Shown here: positions 10,412-20,264 of the stretch, piece after piece
How positions within the stretch are numbered: the first letter of the stretch is position 1
Layout: every line of letters starts with the position of its first letter
NCBI RefSeq assembly: GCF_963678635.1
Contig: NC_087064.1
Location: 49,833,346-49,897,345 of the forward strand
Direction: 5' to 3'
Origin: Symsagittifera roscoffensis
Taxonomy: Eukaryota; Xenacoelomorpha; Acoela; Convolutidae
DNA: 64,000 nt
The notes under the pieces: generated by a model
The model's input: only the letters and a program-made list of their open reading frames with translations
What the model was told of the DNA's origin: nothing
The model's database searches: none
Translations under genes and position numbers: made by a program

Positions 10412-10834
10412 TTTCTACAGTGCATTCGTCAAAACTGCACAACTTTTTTGAACTTCTTTAATATACGACATACCTGAGGGTACAAAATCTGACTCTTATC
10501 GGAAAAAAACTCTTCCGAGAGTTTTCTCTCCTACATTTTTTCTAGAAGATCTATTTGACAATATCTGAACGATAACTTGTGAAAATTTTCGGTACAGTAA
10601 AATCCAATCAATTTTGCAATTTTGAAAAGTGTTGAGATTCCAAAACGGTTAGCAAAAATTTTCGGTACTTTTTTTCTAAGACAATATGAAGCAGTTCCAC
10701 TTTGTTTTATTTGGGATTTTACGAAAGCCTATTTTCTAACTCATATTATTCAGTTCAAAGAAAATGAAAAAAACAAATCAAGAAGACTGATTTCTGAATT
10801 AAAAGACTATAATAACATCACTCAACAATTTTAA
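10226..10834 (+). pseudogene. Possible BEL/Pao retrotransposon fragment (protease end, RT start)
   Basis: From 10,226 a plus frame reads VSNLTINWEILVGFFFKLM, resembling the D-I-L-I-G-x-D end of BEL/Pao proteases. At 10,601-10,834 another plus frame reads FFLRQYEAVPLCFIWDF, TKAY and then KSRRLIS. This follows the BEL/Pao RT pattern of an L-x-R-F/Y stretch, a D-(I/F)-(S/T)-K-A-Y motif A and a following R-R. The spacing is too short and frames are broken, so it is dead. The assignment rests on short motifs only and needs a profile search. Confidence 0.33.
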
Positions 10835-11081
10835 TAAACCTTTCAGTCCTCAGCAAACATAAGGTCTGCCAACACTTGGGCGAATTATTTGAATTCGTTC
10901 ATAATATTGTTGACATATAAAACTGCTTTCAAGACTTCATTCTCCTTGGCTGTGAATAACCGAACCTGAATATAGGGAGGCTCATTCACGCTGTGTTTCT
11001 TGAATTTGACACACACCCTTCTCGTGTTCTATGTTGATATGTATCCTCCGCATTGCAATTTGCAAGTTCCTTGTTTATTAT
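10835..11081. other. No feature seen
   Basis: There is an acceptor-like AACCTTTCAG at about 10,840-10,849 after the RT-like frame, then mixed sequence without an open frame of note. Family A sequence begins at about 11,082. Confidence 0.4.
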
Positions 11082-11402
11082 TGAGTTTTCGCCAGAATTG
11101 TGTTCAAATAAAGTGTTACGATAGTCTTGCTGGAATTTTTTCAAATTGTCCTGATTCATTTTTCTCTAGCAATTGGAAACAAGTTTCAAAGTACATTTTT
11201 CCATTTTAGAGGTTTTGGGACCATTTTGTTTTATTTTTTGGCAATTTTGATATAGTTGGGAAGTATACCTTTTCATGAAACCATTTTGATTTGAGACTCA
11301 GAGATATCAGTCAGAGAGATTTGAAATTAATCATATTTGGAAAGTGATCGAAAATTAGATATGTGGCGACTCACTATACATTCTGAATGTGGAACAGTGA
11401 GT

Positions 11403-11536
11403 TAGGGATGAACCAAATATGGACACTGTGTTGTGCAGTTGTTAGAACTGCTAAAATAGCAATTCATTGTACATATAAACCAGTTACAACAAAGAATCAG
11501 TGTTGGTATCTGCTCTTTGTCAAACCTTATAGTTAC
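11403..11536. other. 134-bp insertion in family A copy 3
   Basis: Copies 1 and 2 read straight across here (GTGAGT to TTTTTTCGAGTT in copy 2). The inserted sequence has no terminal repeat or open frame that I can see; its source is unknown. Confidence 0.55.
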
Positions 11537-11564
11537 TTTTTTTTCGAGTTACATGGCAAAGTCT

Positions 11565-12358
11565 CCTTCTATCTCTGTCTCAGAAATTTGTTATAAGAAA
11601 AACATTGTCAATCAAGACTACTGTGTATCTAACCACTCATCGTTCTGTTCATTAGACAATTGCAGGTTCACAAAGTCTTAATTGGATCATCGGACGATCA
11701 AATTTTGCAAAAATTATACAAACACAATTTCACTTACCAAATTAGTGGCTGTTTTTCTACTTTGCACAAAAACAGATCAATTCCCAAGATTACTTCATCA
11801 TGAGATGAAGTATTCAATCAATTGAACCAAGAAGTCGAACGCAATTTAAATTGTAGGTTACCAAAGGAATTACCGAGTATTGAAATGAAACACTTACTAA
11901 GAAAAAATTCAAGAGTCATCATCTCAGCCCTGTCCAGACGCTTGCATCTACCCAGACTCTCGAATCAGCTTTTTTGGAAAGGACTCGAAAAATTCAGAAC
12001 TCAAGGTTCGAGTCTGACTTCATGAAAATTAATAACTGTATCATAGCATCATCGTGAGCGTGTCAGTTTTTCTAGTAATAAATGAATGATTTTGAACAAT
12101 GTATCAAACTAATTGCTTATCGAACTAAACTCTTTCAGAAAACAAATTATCAAATGTTCTATTTCTATTTGTGTGCACTTACTCTAACAGAAGTTTTTGC
12201 AAAATATTAAAATTGATTTGACTTTGTAACAATTTTTCATACTAAAACTTATCATTTTACATGGAGAAAAAACTGTTTAGTATTTCCAAACAAGAATGCA
12301 AGAAATTGTTTGAAATGTTTTGGAAATTGCAAATGTTTTTTTTTTAATTTCTCAAACA
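11565..12358. other. About 794-bp insertion in family A copy 3
   Basis: In copies 1 and 2 GCAAAGTCTACATGTGCAAA is continuous. Here GCAAAGTCT and ATGTGCAAAA are about 800 bp apart. A 67-codon plus frame (11,822-12,025) and an opposing minus frame with VWVDASVW cover its centre, but neither is convincing. No terminal repeats are seen. Confidence 0.55.
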
Positions 12359-13449
12359 ATGTGCAAAATTTTTATTGAATGCCTTTTGTAATGATGCCAA
12401 TTTTTCTGTGGTTTTTTGAACAAATAGTGCAAAAACCCAAACTCTTTTTTTTAATGAAAATCGAATCTCATTTTCTTCTGAAAATGCGAAAAAAAATGCA
12501 AACGTGTTAAGTGAAAAATTAACGTGAAAATTTTACGTAAAATTAACGCATAGAAATTTCGATGTTGGTTACGTTGAGTGTTTATCTCTTTTTTCTAGAT
12601 AATTTTGATTAACTTACATGCAAAACTTGGGTTTGCTATAATGGTCAACTTTAGAACAAAAGTAGAAAAATTCCAAATTCTTAATTGTCAAAAGTTCATG
12701 CCAAATGTTTTACAATTTTTTATAATGCGGAAAAATTTATTGACATTTATTTCAAGTTGCGAATTTTTCATTGATTTTATCAAAATGTGTGCTGAAATTA
12801 TTGTAAAAAATTTTGCAAGTAGCAAAAATTGTGAGATAATTTAATCTTTTGTTGAAAAAATTATCATTTTTTCATTATGAGTGCAAAAAAATTAATGAAA
12901 ATTTTTTTACAAAAGTCAAAAATATTTTTGTTACCATGTTTGGATAGAAATTTGATAAACTTTGCTAACTGCATATCGAAAAGATTTGGCAATTTACTTG
13001 TCTAAAAAAGTTTCCATCTTCTAACTTTTCTCTTACTTGTTTGTTCCTATCTCTTCGAAAACAATTAAGAAAAAGAATTACAAGGCAGAAGACAACAACC
13101 AATTTATTTACAAATCAAAGAGTTGTCGAGCAGCTGAATTCTCAAAGTTTTGCAAGTTCTCGTTGGGGAGCGATTTTAGTGTTGATTCCATATCCGGCGA
13201 TTTACACTTCATTTTAAATTTTTTTTTTTTAGTTGGCTTCACTTTTTTAGTTTTTTTTTCAGACTACAAAACTTCTCATTCTACTCGCCTCTCATTCATT
13301 TCGGCCCTCCTAATACCTAAACACATTCATTACGAGGCCAAAATGCGAAAGGGGTGAGCACACTGTTTGATGTGTGAATGTCACTGGATCTGGTGAAATT
13401 TTTGAACATGTTGAAACATGTTGAACAAAGGAAGATCAAAGAGAGCGGT

Positions 13450-15386
13450 GCTTTTTACTGAACCCGCCAACAAATCACAGAATACACTGTTTGGACTCAT
13501 ATTGGTCAATAAGATTGCTCGTATCAAGGCGGAGCCTTGAATGCTCTGACTGACTTTTAGGGTTATGGAGCAGTAATAACATGAAAGAATTTAATGTTAT
13601 GAAAATAATAAAGTGAAAACAATAAAAATTAATAAGATGAAAATAATAAAGTGAAATAAAGAATCAACAATCCTCACGCCATGAGAAGTGCAAAGTCATA
13701 AATTGTTCTTCTTGTAATAAATCAAATTTGACCAAATCCTGCTCCAAAAATGAGTTTTTGCCAGAATTGTTTTCCAATTAAGGGTTAACTCCAAGGTGTT
13801 CAGTATCGTGGATGATATTTTTCCGTATTGCTGTTATCTTTTCTCTTTTTTTTTCACCAAGATAGACTGGCTGGAATTTTTTCAAATTGTCTTGATTCAG
13901 TTTTCTCTAGCAGTTGGAAACAAGTTTCAAAGTATGTTTTTCCGTTTTAGAGTTTTTGGGACCAAAAAAGTCTCCAATTTTTTTTGTTTTTTGGCAATTT
14001 CAATATAAGTGGGAAGTATACTTTTTCGTATAACGGATTTAAATTGAGACTCAGAGATAACTGGTCAGTCAGAGAGATTTTAAAATAATCATATTTGGAA
14101 AATGATCGAAAATGAGATAGGTAGGTGACTCACTATACATTCTGAATGTGGAACCGTGAGTTTTTTTCGAGTTCCATGGCAAAGTCTACATGTGCAAAAA
14201 TTTTACTAAATGCTTTTTGTAATGATGCCAATTTTTCTGTGGTTTTTTAAACAAAATATGCAAAAAGCCAACCTCATTTTTCTGATAAAAAATCTAATCT
14301 TGATTTTTTTTCTGAAAATGCGAAAAAACTCAAAACTTTTACGTGAAAAACTCTATGTGAAAGTTCTACGTAAAATAAAACGCATAAAAACCTCGATGTT
14401 GGTTAGTTTGAGTAATAATCCTGTTTTTCTTACAATGTTTTCAAGATATTTTTGATTAACATACAAGCAAAACTTGGGTTGGTTATTATGGTCAACTTTA
14501 GAACAAAAGTAGAAAAATTCTTAATTCTTAAATGTCAAAAGTGCATGACAAATGTTTTATTTTTTTTTAAATGCGGAAAAATTTATTGAAATTTCTTTTA
14601 AGTTGCGAATTTTTTTATTGATTTTTTCATGATGTGTGCTAAAAATATTGTGAATAATTTTGCAATTAGCAAAAACGTTAAGGATGTTTTTATCTTTTTT
14701 GCAAAAGATATTGATTTTTCATCTTGAATGCAAAAAATATTGAAATTTTTTACAAAATGTCAAAATGATTTTTGTTACTATGTTGGGGAAAAAAGATAAA
14801 AAATTAAAAATTTTGCAAATTGCAAACTAAAAATTGCAAACTTTGCATCTTTTCATTATTTTCTCTTTGATTTGTTTGGTACTATCTCTTAAAAACAAAA
14901 AAACAAGAAAACAAAATTACTAGGCAGAAAGCAACAGCCGAATTATTTAAAAATGAAAGAACTGTCAAGCAGCTGAGTTTTCAAAATTTTTCAAGTTCTC
15001 AATGGGGAGCGAAACTGGTCTTGATTTCATAGCCGGTGATTTATACCTCATTTTAAAATTTCAATTTTCATGGTTGGCCTTACTTTTTTAGTTTTTTTTC
15101 AGTCCACAGAACTTTCCCTTCTCATTCATTTTGGTTAATTTTTTAACACTTTTTTTTCAGTTTTAAAAAATGTTAGGTGTAATAAAATTTTTTTTAAAAA
15201 AATGGTTTTAATTTTGAGATTTTTTGTAAAAATCAACTCTCCGCACGCCATATAAAGTATAAAGTGATAGAATGCGCTTCTTATACTCAATCAAATGTGG
15301 CAAATCAGCTTCCTTCAATCAATTTGGAATGATTTTTAGGACGGATTAAATATTCGCTTGTGCGTTAAAATCGTGGGTTATTTGTC
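13450..15386. repeat. Family A, copy 2
   Basis: Near-identical partner of 1-1,830. It retains the 96 bp (about 14,689-14,785) missing from copy 1. Its right end falls abruptly at TTATTTGTC (15,378-15,386), inside the start of module B. There the sequence jumps to module E, whereas copy 1 continues into module B. Confidence 0.85.
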
Positions 15387-15780
15387 GTAATCTGCATCCT
15401 TTTTAAAAGTTCAAAGACATCAACTTGAAAAAAAAAATGTGTGACCATTCAATTGAAGCTCATCATCAGTGTTTCGGTTGTCTAAAAATCAGCGGATGCA
15501 GAAGAAGCGATTGGAGTAGTTTGGATTGAAACTCTTCGCTGGAAAAGCTAAGGATACAGAAAAGTTTAGGTTGTCATCCTAATTTTTCTAAAAAACTAAA
15601 GAAACTCAATATTTGCACGAAAAAAGAAAACAACTAAGCCGAGCCTTAAATTTTTACCAAATCAATTTCAGACTTTTCAGGTAATTTTTTTATTTTTTTA
15701 AATAATTTTGACTTGTGTTTTTTTTTAATTTTGAAAAAGTTTAATGCAGTAAAAAAATAAAATGAAAGAAAAAAGTTTTC
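15386..15780. repeat. Module E, copy 2 (joined directly to family A)
   Basis: It begins with TAATCTGCATCCTTTTTAAA, as at 4,033 and 17,973, but without exon P upstream. It carries the GCGGATGCAG and CGCTGGAAAAGCTAA words. No gene. Confidence 0.75.
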
Positions 15781-15789
15781 AATTTTAAG

Positions 15790-16640
15790 TTTTTCTGTAA
15801 TGATTAACACCCCACACGCCACATAAAAACTAACGTGATAGATTATGCTCCTTGTATTAAATCAAATATAGCATATAAGCTTCCTTCATTTTGGAAAGAC
15901 ATGTAAGACGGATTAAGTCTTCGCTTACGGTTATAATCGTGCGTTTTTTGTCCCAGTTTGGCCAAAATGGCAATCTTTACACCCCCATAACTGCACGAAA
16001 AATTATAACAGGTGAGATAATTTTTTAATATTCAGCTCAGAACAAAAGTGTTTGTTGAAGGCTCTTTAACAATTTCCCACCCCCTTGGTAAAGTTGCAAA
16101 TTTATATTGTTCAAAAATTGTTCACAAAGCTTTTTGCATATAAGAAATGTTGTAAAGTTTGATCACCTGTTCATGCTGACACGTTTTGAAGCAGATTATA
16201 AAAAGAGAAGTAAATTTAAATAGAGTTTTTTACATAAAGTTTCAGAAAAAAATTAAAGGGAGGTATCCGGAAAAGAGCCCTTATGATTGATATTTGAAAA
16301 ATCTGTCGAAAATCGCTAGTTAAAAAGCCAAAAGTCTGAAGAAAAAAAACACTTCGTGCACAAATATTCCGTTAGTTTCGTTACAAAAGTCGGAACAATA
16401 AGGAGACAGTGCTTGTGAGATATTAGTGACCAGAAGGACAAGGGGCAAAATAAGCCTGCATACAGGCCATATGTTTGGAAAATTTTGTCTCTTTGTTAAG
16501 TTACCACAACAAGTTTTAATCATGGTGTAGTCTTGATAGTGAACCTTCGCCAATTTTTTGATTTCATCTTTAAACAGTACAAAAGCCTCATCGTTTTCTT
16601 TTAAAAAGACTTCCTTAAATACCTCAACGAGCTTAAGTTT
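15790..16640. repeat. Module B, copy 4
   Basis: The full ordered set of module B words, from CCACACGCCACATAAA to the AACAGTACAAAAGCC block. It follows module E as at 4,440. It contains the longest minus-strand remnant of the family. Confidence 0.75.
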
Positions 16641-16796
16641 AAAGCATAAAGCATCGTTTGTATAACTGTTTGAAACTGATGACCATATTATAAAACAAGA
16701 TATGGAAGAATGGTTTGCAATTGACGTAGAGTTGAATATTTGCCCAAAGGTTTGAAGGTTTTCAGCATATTTACTAAATATGTTGAAAACCGTCAA
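16320..16796 (-). pseudogene. Longest module B coding remnant (158 codons), unknown family
   Basis: The minus-strand frame is uninterrupted for 158 codons. Its N-terminal third lies in the left arm of the hairpin at 16,692-16,855. The middle holds NDEAFVLFKDEI, then KVHYQDYTM and CCGNLTKRQNFPN. The C-terminal part is Leu/Phe-rich. The shared words AFVLFK and GNLT...QNFPN also appear at 2,173-2,442 and 4,972-5,220. No domain is recognised. Its start probably is not native, because the hairpin arm supplies the ATG. Confidence 0.3.
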
Positions 16797-16855
16797 ACCT
16801 GGGGCAAATAATCAACTTTACGTCAATTGCAAACCATTCTTTCATATCGTGTTTT
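16692..16855. repeat. Near-perfect hairpin, arms about 80 bp
   Basis: The left arm, starting AAAACAAGATATGGAAGAAT at 16,692, is the inverted complement of the right arm ending ATTCTTTCATATCGTGTTTT at 16,855. The centre is the palindrome CATATTTACTAAATATG (16,766-16,782). Other module B copies carry only the left-arm version (for example 5,320-5,360), so the right arm is a local inverted duplication. Confidence 0.85.
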
Positions 16856-16859
16856 GTAG

Positions 16860-17040
16860 CTGGGCAATAACTTTATAGATTGGGCAATAACTGTCGCATC
16901 CAACCATTTGACCCGGCGTTTAATTGAAGCTTTGTCTAAAGGAGCATTGTCTAAATGTTTGTATTATAATGGCAGTGATTAACGCTCGAGCCTCCTACCA
17001 ACCAAATAAAGGTTTGACTATTTTGTGAATTCGAAATTTT
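16860..17040. repeat. Module F, copy 3
   Basis: TGGGCAATAACTGTCGCATC and AACGCTCGAGCCTCCTACC match 5,241-5,549 and 6,361-6,640. Confidence 0.65.
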
Positions 17041-17089
17041 AAAGTGTGAATACTTGAAGTGGGTTTTGATGCAGTTTAAAACAAAGAAA

Positions 17090-17834
17090 GTAATTTTGAT
17101 CAGACTTTCATACCTTGAGTTTCAGAATAAATCGAAGGGAGGGAACTAGAAAAGAGCTTTTTTGAATGATTATTAAAAAATTTGTCAAAATTGGCTAGTT
17201 AAAAAGTCCAAATTGATTTTCTGAGCTCTCCCAAGTCCTTTTAAAGATGCCATCTGCTCATTTTTTTGCCTTAGGCAAATTTTCAAAATAAACAAGCCAA
17301 AAAATCGCGTTTTAAAGCCCTTTTGGGAAAACTGACCAAAAAAAATTTGCGTTTTTTTAGAACGCGCTCCCATTCGAAATTGGCATAAATTTGGCCTTTT
17401 GAAAAATATAACTGTTATTCAGCCAGAATTGGATGTCCTGAAATAGAGCCAAAGAGTAGAACCCTGTGGTTAGGCAGTGGGTCAAATCCCTAAGGAAGGC
17501 ATCTGCCCCAAACGCCTTCTCTAAATCCGCCTTGCTGTGCTATATTGCGAGACAAATCATTGAGTCCTTCAAAACAATATATCAAACCAACATGTTTCGC
17601 CCTATTTTTGAGGACTTTTTCAAAAACAAGTTTCCAAAAAAAGTGAGCGCGCCTGATATCACAATTGTCTTCAACAAACACACGGATGTATGGTCATTCT
17701 ACTCAATCTTCAAGCAAGCATCTGATCCAAAAAGTGATCAGAAAGCGTTTTAATTCAAAAAATGTTACGCGTTCCAAAAATTCAATGATTGTAGAAAAAT
17801 CATTTGTACTCTAGAAGATAGTAGGAGGAAAAAC
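17090..17834. repeat. Modules C and D, copies before exon P
   Basis: C words run from GGGAGGGAACTAGAAAAGAG to GGTTAGGCAGTGGGTCAAAT. D words follow (TGCGAGACAAATCATTGAGT, CATGTTTCGCCCTATTTTTG). The same C-D-P-E order is found at 3,200-4,340. Overlapping frames on both strands (17,466-17,753 plus, 17,490-17,681 minus) have no support from the other D copies. Confidence 0.7.
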
Positions 17835-17975
17835 ATGAGCCTCTATTCGATGGCGGCAGTTTCAGTGGTGGCTTGTCTGACTCTTTCCATTGCAATTGGC
17901 TGGCTCCTTAGAAAGGACAAACTTCCCGAACACAAAAGGTATCTTTTTCCTTACATTCCAGTGATTGCTTTGTAA
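17835..17975 (+). CDS. Membrane-peptide exon P, best-preserved copy (46 codons)
   Basis: The ATG at 17,835 follows a purine-rich GGAGGAAAAAC. The frame closes at TAA 17,973. The peptide opens MSLYSMAAVSVVACL and continues TLSIAIGWLLRKDK, giving one strong membrane segment at about residues 6-25. A basic loop (RKDKLPEHKR) and YLFPYIPVIAL follow. The same 46-codon frame is kept at 3,895 and, with a frameshift, at 8,063, so the exon is older than the duplications. A membrane segment plus FPYI(S) after a short loop recalls the N-terminus of DRAM/FRAG1/SFK1 proteins; this is a weak inference. If real it is a first exon or a fragment, since those proteins are several times longer. Confidence 0.35.
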   Translation: MSLYSMAAVSVVACLTLSIAIGWLLRKDKLPEHKRYLFPYIPVIAL

Positions 17976-18270
17976 TCTGCATCCTTTTTAAAAGTACAAA
18001 AAACATCAAATTGAAAAAAAAATTAATGTGTAACCATTCAATTGAAGCTCATCATCAGAGTTTTGGTTGTCTAAAAACCAGCGGATGCAGAGGACGCGAT
18101 TTGATTAATTTGGATTTAAAACTCTTCGCTGGAAAAGCTAATGATTTAGGAAGGCTTAGGTTTTTGTCCTAATTTTATTAAAAACAAAAAAAGAGTCAAA
18201 ACTCACAAGTAAAATACAACTAATGCGAGCCTTAGTTTTTTTACTAAATCGATTTCAGATTTTTCAATTA
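17971..18270. repeat. Module E, copy 3
   Basis: It continues directly from exon P as at 4,036-4,340. The words CAATTGAAGCTCATCATCAG and GCGGATGCAG are present. Confidence 0.7.
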
Positions 18271-18289
18271 TTATTTTTTTTACTTTTAA

Positions 18290-18465
18290 AAACGTTTGAC
18301 TTTTTTAAAACAATTTCGATTGAAAATGAAACAATTGACTTAATATCCTTCGTTGTCCAGTCGACAGTTCAAAAGATCAAACTCTTTGTGCTGTTCAAGA
18401 GAGTTCTTCGGCAACGTGAAAAACTTTCTAAAGATCTTCGATTAAATGGCCGAATATTATTTTGA
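18290..18465 (+). CDS. Candidate coding remnant, unknown
   Basis: Immediately after module E, a plus frame reads SIENETIDLISFVVQSTVQK, then LFVLFKRVLRQREKLSK, and stops at 18,463. The sequence is not shared with other module E copies and has varied composition, unlike the Phe-rich chance frames nearby. It is short, lacks a defined start and has no recognised family. Confidence 0.2.
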
Positions 18466-18466
18466 A

Positions 18467-18930
18467 AAAGATCCTAGTTTTTTGTCCAAGCAGACCCTTT
18501 TAACTACTTTCCACCATCACATGACAAAGTGTAGTCGTCGTAGAGAAAGTGTGTAGTCGTGGGTAAGTTTTTATCAAAAAGTTTTTGTGCCCCATTCAGT
18601 GGCGTGCGCAGAAACTTTGATTTTCCGAGCTCTCCCAAAATAGTATAAAAACCATATTTTGTTGAAAAATCATTTTCTGAACCGCGGACAAATTTCTCCA
18701 CAAACAGGCCAAAAAGGCGATTTAAGGAACTTTTTGGAATATTTCGACCAAAAAGTTAAGTTTTTTCGGCGCGCGCTCCCCGTCAAATTTAGTCATATTG
18801 GCGCCAAGGGCGCCTTTAGAAAAATTTGAGGTTTTTTCAGCAAAAAATGGATGTCATAAAGTTATACCAAAGATGGGACCCTTCGGAAAGTTTTTGGCAA
18901 CAAGAATTTAAGCGGGGGGAGGCAGTAGGC
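18467..18930. repeat. Direct repeat R1, left copy
   Basis: It starts GAAAAAGATCCTAGTTTTTT and includes CTACTTTCCACCATCACATG, GTGCCCCATTCAGTGGCGTG and TTTTCTGAACCGCGGACAAA. It repeats at 19,205-19,550 with a roughly 130-bp internal deletion in the right copy. The centre (TTTTCCGAGCTCTCCCAAA, AACAGGCCAAAAA) is a diverged relative of module C. The part from 18,770 on is more GC-rich than its surroundings. Confidence 0.8.
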
Positions 18931-18949
18931 CCTCTCCCCCCGGTGGTGA

Positions 18950-19195
18950 AGCGGGGAGCGGTGGTGAAGTGGTTACGTCTCCGCCTCTCAATCGAAAGGT
19001 CCGAGGCCTCTCAATCGAAAGGTCCGAGGATGTTCGAGGCCCACCATGATCCGTGCTCGTTGCTTGAGGGTGAAGCAACATTACCCAGCCCAAAAAAATT
19101 GCATTTAGTTCTTAAACAGGGGCACAACAGCGGTTCGCCGTGGTGAGCTGTACAGCTCTTGTGTTGGTCCTTTCCCCCGTGGAGCAATGGTCCTA
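18950..19195 (+). mobile_element. tRNA-derived SINE with duplicated internal segment
   Basis: It contains an A box fitting TRGYNNARNNG (TGGTGAAGTGG, 18,962-18,972) and a B box fitting GWTCRANNC exactly (GTTCGAGGC, 19,032-19,040). The surrounding CTCCGCCTCTCAATCG-AAAGGTC resembles many invertebrate tRNA-derived SINE heads. A 23-bp unit is tandemly duplicated (18,984-19,006 and 19,007-19,029) between the boxes, so it cannot fold as a functional tRNA. The tail to about 19,195 is GC-richer and includes a small GTTGCTT/AAGCAAC stem. Pol III transcription is an inference from the boxes. Confidence 0.6.
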
Positions 19196-19204
19196 AAAGA
19201 TTAT

Positions 19205-19550
19205 CCTGAAAAAGATCCTAGTTTTTAATCCAAGCAGACACTTTTAACTACTTTCCACCATCACATGAAAAAGTGTAGTAGTAGTAGAGAAAGTGTGTAG
19301 TCGTGTGTTAGTTTTTAACAAAAAGTTTTTGTGCCCCATTCATTGGCGTGCGCAGAAACTTCGATTTTCCGCGCTCTCCCAAAATAGTATAAAAACCATA
19401 TTTTGTTGAAAAATCATTTTCTGAACCGCGGGCAAATTTCTCTACAAACAGGCCAAAAAAAGGCGTTTTTAGACACTTTTTGGAAATATTCGACCAACAA
19501 GTTAAGTTTTTAAGTTGGCAACAAGAATATAGGGAGGGGGGCAGTCGACT
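19205..19550. repeat. Direct repeat R1, right copy
   Basis: The partner of 18,467-18,930. The two share nearly every word to TTAAGTTTTT. Then the right copy jumps to TTGGCAACAAGAATA, deleting the GC-rich block. Confidence 0.8.
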
Positions 19551-20260
19551 CTCTCATCCCCTCGACACGCTACTGACATCATTGAAGATATCGTTCCCTG
19601 AAATTAAATGGTATACCTCCGTTAAATTAAATAGTATTTTTCATTTGTTTTGGTATTTTTCATATTTTTCAAATGGTAAATTGAATGGTATTTTTCATTT
19701 TTTTCCGCCCTCCCAGAAAAATTAATTGATATACCTTCTATCAATTTTTGTTCAACGTCTGGACTGATTCATGAGCACTTACCAATTTATAAATATATGG
19801 ACTAGTTTATGAGTCTGGTCTTTTTGATGAATTTTTATGTTTGGTGTGGTTTCTTTTTATTCCGTCAAAATTTTAGCATTTGAGAGATATTGGTATTTGA
19901 AGCTCAAATTACAAAAGATTTTTTAAATTAATTTTTTTTGTAAAGTTACATTCGTTTGAAAATGGCTAATATAGCCAATTTGGGATAAGTAAAGTTAGAA
20001 ACACGCATAAAAAGCGAATAAGTCCAATCCAAATTGAATCGAATGAGGCAAGTAATTTAATCCTACTCGCATCCAGTTTCAATCTTTAATAATCGATTAT
20101 ATTACAATTTTAGTACCAGCCTTACTAAAATTGAGAAACAATCAATTTTAATCAATTAAAAATCGACTATAATCTCTCTTTTTAAAATCAAAATTTAATT
20201 AATTATAATACAATACTATTATAATTATAATACTTATTATAGAAATGTACTAGAATAGAT
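19551..20260. other. No gene; short AT-rich internal repeats
   Basis: 19,600-19,735 repeats AAATGGTAT and GGTATTTTTCAT words several times. 20,080-20,240 is dense in AATCGATTATA and AATTATAAT words. No coding signal. Confidence 0.5.
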
Positions 20261-20264
20261 CAGT

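Larger units (their letters stand above)
11082..13350. repeat. Family A, copy 3 (diverged, with two insertions)
   Basis: It aligns in order with 300-1,560 and 13,750-15,110: GCCAGAATTGTGTTCAAATA, CTCTAGCAATTGGAAACAAG, GACTCACTATACATTCTGAA, ATGATGCCAATTTTTCTGTG, GTTGCGAATTTTTCATTGAT, then CTCATTCATTTCGG at the right end. It is interrupted at 11,403-11,536 and 11,565-12,358 by sequence absent from the other copies. Confidence 0.75.

Noticed and set aside
17466-17753. 95-codon plus frame in module D with an opposing minus frame
   Set aside because: The module D copy at 3,541 breaks both frames, so there is no evidence of coding conservation.
17939-17961. A 23-nt GT-AG mini-intron in exon P, which would open a longer frame into module E
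   Set aside because: The copies at 3,895 and 8,063 do not support it: the first lacks the AG, and module E copies elsewhere have stops in the extended frame.
18950-19045. A functional tRNA gene
   Set aside because: The boxes are present, but the 23-bp duplication between them and the lack of a matched acceptor stem rule out a tRNA fold.
18826-19146. 106-codon frame across the SINE
   Set aside because: It is the tRNA-derived SINE and GC-rich flank read as protein. The peptide is composed of the duplicated promoter segment.
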